NCBI RefSeq assembly: GCF_946481145.1
Contig: NZ_CAMLMJ010000003.1
Coordinates: 1 to 64,000, forward strand
Reading direction: 5' to 3'
Source of the DNA: an uncultured Sediminibacterium sp.
GTDB taxonomy: Bacteria; Bacteroidota; Bacteroidia; Chitinophagales; Chitinophagaceae
DNA length: 64,000 nt
The position numbers were made by a program, and so were the translations under genes. Of the stretch, positions 31,299-42,400 are shown in pieces. The notes below the pieces were generated by a model that saw only the letters and a program-made list of their open reading frames with translations, was not told where the DNA came from and ran no database searches. Position 1 is the first letter of the stretch, and every line of letters starts with the position of its first letter.

Positions 31299-31313
31299 GT
31301 GTACTTTGTACAC
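31299..31313 (+). promoter_or_regulatory. Dyad with promoter-like core upstream of susC
   Basis: GTGTAC-TTT-GTACAC is a perfect dyad whose centre reads TACTTTG, close to the -7 box. The susC ATG is 26 bases downstream. Confidence 0.45.
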
Positions 31314-31339
31314 GCTTAATAACCAATAAACTGCCATTT

Positions 31340-34300
31340 ATGAACCTTTCGAAGCTTGTCAGGCCCACGCTTGTGGGTTTACTCGCTTGCGTATTTACCC
31401 TATTCGCGCAGGCACAAACGAAAACGGTTACTGGTAAAGTAACTGACTCAAAAGACGGTTCACCATTAGCTGGTGCATCTGTTTTAGTAAAAGGATCCAC
31501 CACTGGTGCACAAACCGGTGCTGATGGTACTTTTAAAATTTCCGTTCCTTCTTCAGCAAGAACATTAACTATCTCCTTTTCTGGATATAGCTCTGTTGAT
31601 GTGAACATTTCTTCATCGAATACTGCCAATGCCTCGCTTACTGCAACTGCAGATGCGCTGGCCGATGTGGTGGTAATCGGTTATGGTACCAGAAAATCGA
31701 AAGATGTAACTGGTTCTGTTTCCCGTGTAACTGAAAAAGACTTTAACAAAGGTCAGATCGCTTCTCCTGAACAATTGTTGCAGGGTCGTACTGCCGGTGT
31801 ACTTGTAACACCATCAACTGGTGAGCCAGGTGCTGCAGCGACTATCAACATCAGGGGTACCGGTTCTATCAGTGGTGCACAGGAACCATTGTATGTAATT
31901 GATGGAGTGCCCCTGATTCAGGGTGGAACACTCGGTACAAACGGTAGTGGTGTTGAAGGTGGTACAACTGCTAAGAACCCACTTATTTTCCTTAACCCAA
32001 CTGATATCGAAAGCATCACTGTATTGAAAGATGCATCTGCTGCAGCCATTTATGGTTCAAGGGGTGCAAATGGTGTAATCCTTATCACAACTAAACAAGG
32101 TAAAGGTGGAAAAGGTGGTGTATTCTCTTATGGTGCATCAACAACCATCGCTACAACTGCACGTCGTTATGACCTGATGAAGCCACAGGATTTCCTGCTT
32201 GCTGCTAAAAAAGCGAATATCGATGGCGGTGCTGATCCAATTGCTGCTGGTGCTGCTGTTGCCTTAATCGATAAAGGTGCAAACACAGACTGGCAGGATG
32301 AAATTTTCAGAACTGCAATTTCTCAGAACCATAACCTTAGCTGGTCTATGAGCAGTGGTGGTACTACTGCCCGTTTAAGTGGTTCTTATGACAATCAGGA
32401 AGGTATTGTTAAAAATACCGGTTTAAAAAGATTGACTGGTCGTGCTAACCTGAGCCAGAAAATGTTGAAAGACAAACTGAAGCTCGAAGCAAACCTGACT
32501 ATGTCAAGAACCGAAAACTCTTACGCGCCGCTTTCTAATAATGCCGGTTACCAGGGTAGCTTACTGGGTGCTGCACTTCAGTATAACCCAACTAACCCTG
32601 TTTACAATCCAGATGGTAGTTTCTACCAAACAGGTGATCAGCGTAACCCAACTCAGATGTTGGCTTATTTTACTGACAATGACCACATCAACCGTTTCCT
32701 GGGTAACTTCTCTGCTAGTTACCAGATTACCAAAGACCTTACATATAAAGTGGTTTTAGGTTTGGATAATTCCAAATCTGAAAGAATTTCATTTGCTGAT
32801 CCACGTCTGGGTACAGGTGCTTATGGTGGAACAATCAATGTATTTGGTAAAGACTATGGAAACCAGATACAGGGTAATGGTCGTACAACCAAACAAAACC
32901 TGGAAACAAAATCACAGTTGGTTGAGCATTATGTAACTTATGATAAAACTTTCAACGACAAGCATGCATTCAATGCTGTTGCGGGTTATTCATACCAGAG
33001 CTTCCAGAATCGCTACAATGCCTCTTTTGGCTGGGGTGTAAAAACACCTGTAGTTGGTCCTAAAGATGTATTTGTAAAAGATTACAGCGCTTTCAACAAC
33101 TACGCAAATTTTGTTCCCAACTTCGATAAGAACGAATTACAATCCATATTTGGTCGTTTAAACTATACTTATAACGATAAATACTTCTTTACTGTAACTG
33201 TAAGATCAGATGGTTCTTCTAAATTCGGTTCTAACAACCGTTATGGAACTTTCCCAGCGTTTGCTTTCAAATGGAGAGTACTGGAAGAAGGATGGGCACA
33301 GAAAGTTTTTGGTGGCTTCCTGAGCGATCTGAGCTTCAGAGCTAACTATGGTACATTAGGTAGCCAGGATAACCTGGGTTCTTATGCAGCCCTGAACCTG
33401 CAACAAACATTTGATGTAGGTGCTGGTCCTGTTACACGTTTCATTCAGCAGGGTAACCCTAACCTGAAATGGGAAGAAGTAACTACTACTGGTATCGGTT
33501 TAGACTTCACCACTAAAGACAGAAGATTATCTGTAACCTTAGATTACTATAACAACAAAAGAAAGAACATGCTGTTCTTCGCACCAACTCCTGGTGGATT
33601 TGCTCCAACCAGCAACTGGTGGATCAACTTAGATGGTAAAGTAATCAACAAAGGTTGGGAAGCAAGTGTTAACTATCGTGCTATCCAGGGTAAGAAATTT
33701 AGCTGGGATATCAACTATAACATGACAACCGTTAGCAACAATATCGAAGGTTTACCAACACCAATCAATACAGGTGCGGTAAGTGGACAAGGTCTGACTG
33801 GTGCATTCGCACAAACGCTGACCAACGGTTCACCGATCTTTACCTGGTCAATGCCAGTGTTTAACGGTTTCGATGGTAATGGTAATGCCCGTTATGGTGC
33901 AGGTGCTTCAAACCAACTGGTAGGAAGTGCATTACCTAAGTTTTTTGCCGGTTTAACCAACAATTTCTCTTTAGGCAGATGGAACCTGAGTGTATTCCTG
34001 AATGCAATTACTGGTTTCAAAGTGTATAACAATACTGCTAATGCGTTATTCCTGAAAGGAAGCTTACGTAATGGCCGTAACGTAACAAATGCTATCGGTA
34101 ATGGACCAGAAAATCCATTCAACCCAGGTTCAGTTTCAACACGCTTCCTGGAGAAAGGAGATTTCATCCGTCTTGCTAACGTAAACCTGAGCTATGCATT
34201 TAACCTGAAGAAAAACAGTCTCTTCAAATCACTTTCAATCTATGCATCTGGTCAGAACCTTGCATTGATTTCAGGTTACACTGGTATCGATCCTGAGGTG

Positions 34301-34402
34301 AACGTAGATAAGAATATCAATGGTATCCCTTCACGTGGATTTGACTATACGCAATATCCAAGACCAAGGGTTATCACAGTAGGTCTTAATGTTGGATTTT
34401 AA
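31340..34402 (+). CDS. SusC/RagA-family TonB-linked outer-membrane receptor
   Basis: A 1020-residue outer-membrane barrel that takes up oligosaccharides or peptides with its SusD lid, energised by TonB. Signal peptide to about residue 25 (GLLACVFTLFAQAQ), carboxypeptidase-like regulatory domain (TVTGKVTDSKDGSPLAGASVLVKGSTTGAQTGADG), TonB-dependent plug with the SusC signature (ADVVVIGYGTRKSKDVTGSVSRV ... PLYVIDGVPL ... LKDASAAAIYGSRGANGVILITTK), then the barrel ending in RPRVITVGLNVGF with terminal Phe. susD follows after 18 bases. The substrate is not readable, but the surrounding GH65 enzyme and LacI regulator suggest a sugar. Confidence 0.95.
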   Translation: MNLSKLVRPTLVGLLACVFTLFAQAQTKTVTGKVTDSKDGSPLAGASVLVKGSTTGAQTGADGTFKISVPSSARTLTISFSGYSSVDVNISSSNTANASLTATADALADVVVIGYGTRKSKDVTGSVSRVTEKDFNKGQIASPEQLLQGRTAGVLVTPSTGEPGAAATINIRGTGSISGAQEPLYVIDGVPLIQGGTLGTNGSGVEGGTTAKNPLIFLNPTDIESITVLKDASAAAIYGSRGANGVILITTKQGKGGKGGVFSYGASTTIATTARRYDLMKPQDFLLAAKKANIDGGADPIAAGAAVALIDKGANTDWQDEIFRTAISQNHNLSWSMSSGGTTARLSGSYDNQEGIVKNTGLKRLTGRANLSQKMLKDKLKLEANLTMSRTENSYAPLSNNAGYQGSLLGAALQYNPTNPVYNPDGSFYQTGDQRNPTQMLAYFTDNDHINRFLGNFSASYQITKDLTYKVVLGLDNSKSERISFADPRLGTGAYGGTINVFGKDYGNQIQGNGRTTKQNLETKSQLVEHYVTYDKTFNDKHAFNAVAGYSYQSFQNRYNASFGWGVKTPVVGPKDVFVKDYSAFNNYANFVPNFDKNELQSIFGRLNYTYNDKYFFTVTVRSDGSSKFGSNNRYGTFPAFAFKWRVLEEGWAQKVFGGFLSDLSFRANYGTLGSQDNLGSYAALNLQQTFDVGAGPVTRFIQQGNPNLKWEEVTTTGIGLDFTTKDRRLSVTLDYYNNKRKNMLFFAPTPGGFAPTSNWWINLDGKVINKGWEASVNYRAIQGKKFSWDINYNMTTVSNNIEGLPTPINTGAVSGQGLTGAFAQTLTNGSPIFTWSMPVFNGFDGNGNARYGAGASNQLVGSALPKFFAGLTNNFSLGRWNLSVFLNAITGFKVYNNTANALFLKGSLRNGRNVTNAIGNGPENPFNPGSVSTRFLEKGDFIRLANVNLSYAFNLKKNSLFKSLSIYASGQNLALISGYTGIDPEVNVDKNINGIPSRGFDYTQYPRPRVITVGLNVGF

Positions 34403-34420
34403 TCAATAAAAACTGAAGTA

Positions 34421-36031
34421 ATGAAAAATATAATCAAAAGTAGATTTATACCGGTGCTTACCGCTGTAACTGTACTTAGCATATCATGCTCCAAGCTTGA
34501 TCCAAAGCTGGAAGCTCCAAACTCGATTGCACCAAACACAGCCGGTGGAGCACCAACTGCTCCGTCTATCGCTGCGGTGTACGAACAATTAAACCAATTA
34601 ACCGGTGGCCAGGGTAACTGGTTCGGTTTACAGGAACACTCTACCGATGAAATCATGGGCCCAACACGTGGTACTGACTGGGATGACTTCGGTACATGGC
34701 GTCGTCTGCACCTGCACACCTGGGGTCCTGATCATAACCAGATCAACGATACCTGGAATGGCTTGAACGGTGCATTGTTCCAAACTACACTGGTTGCTGA
34801 AACTGCATCAGGTTTAACTAAAGCTGAAGGACAGTTCCTGCGTGCTTTCTTCCGCTTACTGGTTTGTGATATTTATGGTCAGGTACAAACACGCCCTGCA
34901 TCTGCTGCAGCAAATGTGATTCCTGATGTTATGACAAGATCAGAAGCGATTGATGCAATTATTACTGAACTGGAAGCTGCAGTTCCTGCATTACCAGATT
35001 ATAATGGTACTAATCGTGCGCAAGCAACAAAAGAAGCAGCTTATGCCTTACTTGCAAAGGCATACCTAAACAAAGCTGTTTACAAACAAGCTCCAACATC
35101 ACCAGCTGGTCCATATTCATTTGCGGCTGCTGATATGAATAAGGTAATTGATTATTGTAATAAAGCAGCAGCAGGTAGTGGATTAGCGCTTGATACCTAT
35201 TGGGATAACTTCAAATGGGATAATGGTACCCAATCATCTGAAAACATCTTTGTACGTAAATCAGGTGGTGACGCAAGAGCGGGTAATGGTGCTAACCTCG
35301 TATGGCAGACTTGCCAGAGCTGGCACTATAACCAACGTCCATCAAGCTGGAACGGTTTCGTAACACTGTCTCAGTTCTATGATAGCTTTGAAGATGTAGA
35401 CGTTCGTAAATCAACTGCACTTGCTGGCTACACTAACCTCGTTGGTTCTAATGCTGGTTTCATTGTAGGTCAGGCACGTGGTCCGGTTAACCCAAGCAAT
35501 CCTAAAGAACCAGGATCAATTGGTAATCCAATTGGTAACCTGTACGATAGAAGTGGTAATCCATTGGTCTTTACCCGTAACGCTTCTATTTTCTTCAACG
35601 GAGAAGCAAGCGGTATCCGTGTAAATAAATTCCCACTCGATCCTTCAACTATCAATGATGGTGGATGGAGCAGTGCCAATGAGTTTCCTTTCTTACGTTT
35701 CTCTGATGTACGTCTGATGAAAGCAGAAGCTTTATTAAGAGGTGGTACAACAGGTGCTAATGGTGAAACTCCGCTGACCATCGTAAACGGCATTCGTGCT
35801 GCGAGAGGTGCTTCAGCACTTGCATCAGTTAACTTATCTGCTTTACTGGCTGAAAGAGGTCGTGAACTATACCTCGAAGGTCACAGAAGAACAGATATGA
35901 TTCGTTTCGGTGCCTTCAACGCTCCTGTTGAAGAAAGACCAAACGCTTCTGATGCTTATAAAGTGGTATATCCAATACCTACTACCGCATTGGCTTCTAA
36001 CCCTAACCTGAAGCAGAATTTCGGTTATTAA
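34421..36031 (+). CDS. SusD/RagB-family nutrient-binding lipoprotein
   Basis: A 536-residue surface lipoprotein with lipobox LSISC near residue 24, the SusD helical TPR-like core (QFLRAFFRLLVCDIYGQVQ; YALLAKAYLNKAVY) and the C-terminal RFSDVRLMKAEALLRGG and RGRELYLEGHRRTDMIRFG signatures. It forms the lid of the SusC transporter. The operon ends with the strong terminator 36055-36082. Confidence 0.94.
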   Translation: MKNIIKSRFIPVLTAVTVLSISCSKLDPKLEAPNSIAPNTAGGAPTAPSIAAVYEQLNQLTGGQGNWFGLQEHSTDEIMGPTRGTDWDDFGTWRRLHLHTWGPDHNQINDTWNGLNGALFQTTLVAETASGLTKAEGQFLRAFFRLLVCDIYGQVQTRPASAAANVIPDVMTRSEAIDAIITELEAAVPALPDYNGTNRAQATKEAAYALLAKAYLNKAVYKQAPTSPAGPYSFAAADMNKVIDYCNKAAAGSGLALDTYWDNFKWDNGTQSSENIFVRKSGGDARAGNGANLVWQTCQSWHYNQRPSSWNGFVTLSQFYDSFEDVDVRKSTALAGYTNLVGSNAGFIVGQARGPVNPSNPKEPGSIGNPIGNLYDRSGNPLVFTRNASIFFNGEASGIRVNKFPLDPSTINDGGWSSANEFPFLRFSDVRLMKAEALLRGGTTGANGETPLTIVNGIRAARGASALASVNLSALLAERGRELYLEGHRRTDMIRFGAFNAPVEERPNASDAYKVVYPIPTTALASNPNLKQNFGY

Positions 36032-36054
36032 TAGATGTGCGACCATTAATTTTA

Positions 36055-36082
36055 AGCCGGTCAGATTTTTTTCTGACCGGCT
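36055..36082 (+). terminator. Intrinsic terminator after susCD
   Basis: AGCCGGTCAGA and TCTGACCGGCT form a perfect 11-bp stem, followed by T7. Confidence 0.95.
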
Positions 36083-36137
36083 TTTTTTATAACATATATA
36101 TATGCCCTTCAGCCACTATTATTTGTTATTTTAGCAT

Positions 36138-39100
36138 ATGATGATGCAGAAAAGAAAATGGTTGTTGATTGCTTGCTTAGCCAGCTTTGCAGCCTGCACA
36201 GAAACCAAAGAAGATACAATCTTCACAATCGCTACCGACACTAATATTCAATTCAGGAATACACTCACAGAGTCGGAATCATTCAACGTATTCAAATACC
36301 GCAACTTCTATAATGGTGGTGGTGTAGCTACAGGTGATCTCAATAACGACGGATTACCGGAAGTTTTTTTTACCGCTAACCAGGGTACCAATAAATTATA
36401 CCTGAATAAAGGCGATTTAAAATTTGAAGATATTACTGAAAAAGCAGGCATCACCTACAATAATGAATGGAGCACAGGAGTGGTTTTTGTAGACATCAAT
36501 GCAGATGGATGGCTTGATATTTACGTATGCAATGCGGGTAATATGCTCAACAAAGCACTGCGGAAAAATAAATTATACATCAACAACAAAGACCTCACTT
36601 TCACAGAGCAGGCAGCAAAGTACAATTTAGACAACGACGGCTACTCAACCCATGCATCCTTTTTCGACTACGACCTTGATGGCGACCTTGATTGCTTTTT
36701 GGTGAATAATAGTCCTATTCCGGTGAATACCCTCAATTACGCCAACATGCGTAATATTCCGGAAGCAGAAGCACCTTATGCTGAATTTCTAAAAGGAGGT
36801 GGCGACCATTTATTCCGCAACGATAATGGTGTTTACAAAGAAGTAACAAAGGAAGCTGGCATCTACGGAAGTATCATCAGCTTTGGATTAGGCGTTACAG
36901 TGGGTGATATAAACCTCGATGGTTATCCAGACGTATATGTTTCGAACGATTTCTTTGAAAAAGATTACCTGTACATCAATCAGCGCAATGGCACTTTCAA
37001 AGATGAAATAGAAAACCGCACACAGCATATCAGCTTCTCTTCAATGGGTGCTGATTTACAGGATATCAACAACGACGGTAAACCAGACATCTTCACTACC
37101 GATATGCTACCCGGCGATGATTATCGCCTTAAAACAAATACTTCCTTCGAAGGTTACGATACGTATAAATTAAAACAAGACCAGGGATTCTACAATCAAT
37201 TTACCCAAAATGCCTTACAGGTAAATAATGGGGATGGTAAATTCATGGAAACAGGTTTTTACAGTGGTGTTGCCGCAAGCGACTGGAGTTGGGGTGCTTT
37301 GATGTTTGATGTTGATAATGATGGCTATTCAGATATCATTGTTTGCAACGGAATATACAGAGATGTAACCGATCAGGATTTTATAGACTTCTTCGCTAAT
37401 GATGTAGTGAACCAGATGGTGATGAAAGGAAAAAAAGAAGAAGTAAATAATGTGATCGATAAAATGCCTTCGATACCTATACCCAACAAAGCATTTAAAA
37501 ACGAAGGGAATCTCCGTTTTACCGACGCAGGAAAAAAATGGGGGCTTGATTTGCCTACTTTTTCCAATGGTGCTTCTTATGCCGACCTCGATAATGATGG
37601 TGATCTTGATCTGATCATTAACAATGTAAATCAGGATGCCCTGGTTTACCGAAATAATAGCAGAAATGATACTTCCTATGAATACCTTGCCGTTCAACTG
37701 AAATTTCAGCATCAGAACCCCTTCGCCGTTGGCAGTACCATCAAAGTATTCGCAGGTGATCAGGTAATTACCAGAGAATTAATACCCAGCAAAGGTTTTC
37801 AATCATCTGTTGAATACAAACAAACGATTGGATTAGGAGCAAGACATGCCGATTCTATTCAGGTACTATGGCCAAATAAAAAACTTACAACGGTAATAAA
37901 TCCGGCTGTTAAAGAAATCATCACCATTCAATACGATAGCAGCACCGCAAGAAATAATGCTTTCGATTATGAAAAACCGCAAAGCCCCTTATTGAGCCCT
38001 GTCCAAACAACTTTCGAATCACATAAGGAAGATGAACATGTTGATTTCTACCAGGAAAGAAATATTCCTTTCATGTTATCCAAACAGGGGCCTAAAACGG
38101 CAGTGGCAGATGTGAACGGGGATGGACTGGAGGATGTTTTTATTGGAGGTGCTGTTGGACAAGCTTCGCAGCTATACCTGCAAACTGCAAAAGGTTTTGT
38201 GAAGAAAAATACACCCGATTTCGATCGGTTTACTTTTAATGATGTTACTGCCGCATTCTTCTTTGATGCGGATCAGGATGGTGATCTCGATCTTTTTGTT
38301 GGTGGTGGAGGAAATTTTGCGCCGGCATCATCAGAAAAATACCAACACCAATTATACCTGAACGATGGTAAAGCCAATTTTACCCTGCAGTCTGGAAGCT
38401 TCCCTATCAGTCATACCAATACCGGTGTAGCTATATCATTAGATTATGACCAGGATGGAAAGCAGGATATCTTTATCGGAAGCCGGAGTGAACCACAAAA
38501 CTACGGCGTATCACCACGGAGTTTCTTGTTTCATAATGAAGGCGGCGGAAGGTTTGCCGATGTAACAGAAAAAGTGGCACCATTTCTTACTTCATTAGGA
38601 ATGATCACCGGAGCAACCTGGGTTGATTTGAATGCAGATAAAAAACAGGAATTATTAATCGTGGGTGAGTGGATGTCGCCAAAAGTATATTCATTCAGCA
38701 ATGGACAGTTTAAGGCACAAAATTCCGGATTGGAAGATGCATTGGGCTGGTGGCAATCAGTTACAGTAGGCGATCTAAATGGTGATGGATTCCCCGATCT
38801 GGTTTTAGGAAACCTTGGACAGAATTTTTATTTACGTCCCGATCTGAATAATCCGGTAAAGCTTTGGATAAAAGATTTTGATCAGAATGGTACTGTAGAT
38901 AAAATTTTCAGCCACACACTTAATGGCAAGGAAGTGCCGGTATTCATGAAAAAGGAAATTACCGATCAGATTCCATCGCTTAAAAAAACGAACCTGAAAC
39001 ACGCTGAATATGCTGATAAAACCATTCAACAGGTTTTCAATGACGGCCTTAAAGGTGCTGCCACATTGGTCGTAAATAATGCAGCCAACTCAATCGCCAT

Positions 39101-39482
39101 CAACGATGGTAAGGGTGGATTCAAATTACAGTCATTACCATATATGGCCCAACTTTCCTCAATAGAAGCTGCGGTAATCACTGATATCAACCAGGATGGG
39201 AAAAATGATATTGTAGTAGCAGGAAATTTCTTCGATCTGCTTCCTCAATTCTGTAGTATCGATGCTTCCTACGGCCAGGTATTGATCAATAAGGGTACAA
39301 ATAGTTTTGAAACATTGTCTTGCCTGGCATCGGGTTTAACCGTACAAGGTCAGGTAAGAGATATGGCCATACTGAACCAGAAAAATAAAAAAGGGTTATT
39401 GTTTATCCGGAATAATGATACGCCATTGTATTATCATATCAACACAATAGCAAATCAACCGCCTAACAAGCCTGCAAAATAA
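36138..39482 (+). CDS. FG-GAP/VCBS repeat lipoprotein with UnbV domain (copy 1)
   Basis: A 1114-residue lipoprotein (signal IACLASFAAC, lipobox FAAC). The chain is a long series of FG-GAP/VCBS calcium-loop repeats (GDLNNDGLPEVFF, VDINADGWLDIYV, GDINLDGYPDVYV, ADLDNDGDLDLII) that build beta-propellers, with an ASPIC/UnbV-type segment near 510-590 (VGSTIKVFAGDQVITRELIPSKGFQSS ... LGARHADSIQVLWPN) and a second propeller set after 640. Probably surface-exposed and calcium-binding; function unknown. It follows the susCD terminator and lies 4 bases before a paralogue. Start uncertain among three adjacent ATGs. Confidence 0.88.
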   Translation: MMMQKRKWLLIACLASFAACTETKEDTIFTIATDTNIQFRNTLTESESFNVFKYRNFYNGGGVATGDLNNDGLPEVFFTANQGTNKLYLNKGDLKFEDITEKAGITYNNEWSTGVVFVDINADGWLDIYVCNAGNMLNKALRKNKLYINNKDLTFTEQAAKYNLDNDGYSTHASFFDYDLDGDLDCFLVNNSPIPVNTLNYANMRNIPEAEAPYAEFLKGGGDHLFRNDNGVYKEVTKEAGIYGSIISFGLGVTVGDINLDGYPDVYVSNDFFEKDYLYINQRNGTFKDEIENRTQHISFSSMGADLQDINNDGKPDIFTTDMLPGDDYRLKTNTSFEGYDTYKLKQDQGFYNQFTQNALQVNNGDGKFMETGFYSGVAASDWSWGALMFDVDNDGYSDIIVCNGIYRDVTDQDFIDFFANDVVNQMVMKGKKEEVNNVIDKMPSIPIPNKAFKNEGNLRFTDAGKKWGLDLPTFSNGASYADLDNDGDLDLIINNVNQDALVYRNNSRNDTSYEYLAVQLKFQHQNPFAVGSTIKVFAGDQVITRELIPSKGFQSSVEYKQTIGLGARHADSIQVLWPNKKLTTVINPAVKEIITIQYDSSTARNNAFDYEKPQSPLLSPVQTTFESHKEDEHVDFYQERNIPFMLSKQGPKTAVADVNGDGLEDVFIGGAVGQASQLYLQTAKGFVKKNTPDFDRFTFNDVTAAFFFDADQDGDLDLFVGGGGNFAPASSEKYQHQLYLNDGKANFTLQSGSFPISHTNTGVAISLDYDQDGKQDIFIGSRSEPQNYGVSPRSFLFHNEGGGRFADVTEKVAPFLTSLGMITGATWVDLNADKKQELLIVGEWMSPKVYSFSNGQFKAQNSGLEDALGWWQSVTVGDLNGDGFPDLVLGNLGQNFYLRPDLNNPVKLWIKDFDQNGTVDKIFSHTLNGKEVPVFMKKEITDQIPSLKKTNLKHAEYADKTIQQVFNDGLKGAATLVVNNAANSIAINDGKGGFKLQSLPYMAQLSSIEAAVITDINQDGKNDIVVAGNFFDLLPQFCSIDASYGQVLINKGTNSFETLSCLASGLTVQGQVRDMAILNQKNKKGLLFIRNNDTPLYYHINTIANQPPNKPAK

Positions 39483-39486
39483 TCGC

Positions 39487-42400
39487 ATGAAATTAAGAAC
39501 GCTCAATTATAGTATTGGCCTGTTGATGATTTTGATGGCTGGATGTTCACAGAAAAAAACGGCTTCGTTGTTTGTTCCGTTAACCCATGAACAAACAGGT
39601 ATACACTTCAGTAATAAAGTACAACCTACGCCTTCTTTCAACCTGTTTTCTTACATGTATTTTTATAATGGGGCAGGTGTTGGTGCTGGTGACTTTAACA
39701 ACGATGGGTTAATCGATTTGTTTTTTGCTGCTAATCAACAACCTAACGCTCTTTATCTCAATACAGGTAAACTTAATTTTAAAGATGTTACGGCGGAAGC
39801 TAAAATACCCTCAGATGGTAACTGGAGCACTGGTGTTTCAGTTGTAGATATTAATAACGATGGGTTACTCGATATCTATGTTTGTAATGTCGGTAATTAT
39901 AAAACCTTAAAAGGTAAAAATCAGTTACTTGTTTGTCAGGGTATTACCAATGGTGTTCCGGTTTACGCTGATCAGGCGGCTGATTATGGATTAGATTTTT
40001 CCGGTTTCAGCACACAAGCTGCTTTTTTAGATTATGATGCTGATGGTGACCTCGATATGTTTCTCCTGAATCATTCCGTAAACCATGATGGTAATTATGC
40101 GCCAAGAGGGCTCTTTGTGCAGACTTATGATTCACTTGCCGGACAAAGACTTTATCGCAACAACCAGCAGATAGGAAAGGATGGAAAGAAAAGCATCGGA
40201 TTTTCGAATGTTACCAAAGAAGCGGGTATTAATGGCAGTAAAATCGGTTACGGTTTGGGCGTAACTGTTGCAGACATTAATCTCGATGGATGGCCCGACA
40301 TTTATGTAGGCAATGATTTTCATGAGAATGATTACCTCTATATAAACCAGCAAAATGGAACATTCGCTGAACAGGGCAGTAAGCAACTGATGCATACCAG
40401 TCAGTTTAGCATGGGTGTAGATGTTGCAGATGTAAATAATGATGCCTATCCTGAAATAATATCCATGGATATGCTCCCTTATGATCCTTATATGCTAAAG
40501 CGCTCCCTGGCAGAAGATGATTACAATATTTTCCAGCAAAAATTACAATACGGATACACTTATCAATATGCACGGAATAACCTGCAATACAATAGAAAAA
40601 ATGGCATGTTCAGTGAGGTTGGTCAATATGCAGGAGTGCATGCCACCGACTGGAGCTGGGCCTCTTTATGGATGGATTTTGACAATGATGGTTTGAAGGA
40701 CCTGTTTGTGTCAAACGGTATCCCTAAAAGGATGAACGATATTGATTATGTGAATTATGTTTCTGGGGATGATTTACAACAAAAATTAAAACAAAATACC
40801 ATCCAGGATAAAGACCTCTCCTTAATTAGTAAATTTCCTGAGATAAAAATACCCAATCAGTTTTTCCGAAATACCGGAAACCTTAAGTTTCAGAATTTAA
40901 CGGATAGTATTCAAAATAACCTTCCTACATTTTCAAATGGCTCTATTTATGCTGATCTGGATAATGATGGAGACCTTGACCTGGTGGTAAACAATATCAA
41001 TGATCCGGTGCTTGTTTATGAAAACAAAACAAATACAACTGGTCAGGAAAAGAACTTTGTAAAAGTTGAACTGAAAGGAGATTCAAATAATGTAAATGCA
41101 CTGGGGGCCAAATTATTACTTTATGCAAAAGATCAATTATATACTTATGAGCAATACCCGGTACATGGATTTCAATCGAGTATGTTATTGCCTTTACAGG
41201 CCGGGTTAAAAAATATTCAGGTTGATTCAGCATTGGTAATCTGGCCCGACAGAACCTGGCAGCCACTGCAGCTATCAAATGAAACCCTGGTGAAGCTTTC
41301 TTATAAAAAAGGACTTCCATTATTTGATTTTGCACAACGATTTGCTAAGACTGTTGATGCCAAACAAAGTTTGCTTGAAGATATTACCAGTACAACGGGA
41401 ATTAACTATAAGCACCAGGAAAATGTTTTTAATGAATTCGACAGAGAGCCATTGATACCACATATGGTTTCAACGGAAGGGCCTGCTTTGGCAGTTGCTG
41501 ATATAAATGGAGATGGATTGGATGATGTTTTTATCGGAGCATCCAAAGGATTTAAAAACGCAGTATATACCCAAACTACTTCAGGAACTTTTGTTAAAAT
41601 GAACCAACCTGCTTTGGCTGCAGATTCAATGTGGGAGGATGTGGATGCGATATGGGTAGATGTAAATAACGACAAAGCCATTGATCTGGTAATAGCAACG
41701 GGAGGTAATGAGTATTATGAGAATGATGAACACCTCCGACCATTATTATACCTGAATGATGGTAAGGGAAACCTGAGGAAAAAAGCAAACGCATTTACTG
41801 AAATTGTGAATACCCAGAGTAAGGTAATTGCAGACGATGTTAATGGGGATGGGTTCATAGATTTATTTTTTGCCGGCCGATCAGTACCATGGGCTTACGG
41901 AATGACGCCCAGGTCTTATTTAATGTTGAACGATGGTTATGGAAATTTTAAAGATATAACCCCAACTGTTGCACCGGCACTTGTACAACCCGGATTGATT
42001 ACAGACGCGCAATGGATAGATATGGACAAGGATCAGCAAAAAGATTTACTCGTTGCTTATCAGTGGGGGGGAATTGAACTGTTTTTGAAAAGACAGAACG
42101 GCTTCGAACGAAAAATGATTACCACTAAAAAAGGTTGGTGGCAATCGATCTATGCCGATGATATAGACCAGGATGGTGATATAGACCTGATAGCAGGGAA
42201 TTTTGGTTTGAACAGCCGCATAACAGCTTCAGAAAAATACCCTGTTAAAATGTACATGAACGATTTTGATGATAATGGAAGGGTAGAACAGATTATGACC
42301 TATTTCGTTAACGGAACGGAAATGCCCTTATCTAGCAAGTTGCAACTGGAAAAATCGATACCTGTACTCAGGAAAAAATATTTATATGCGGCTGATTTCG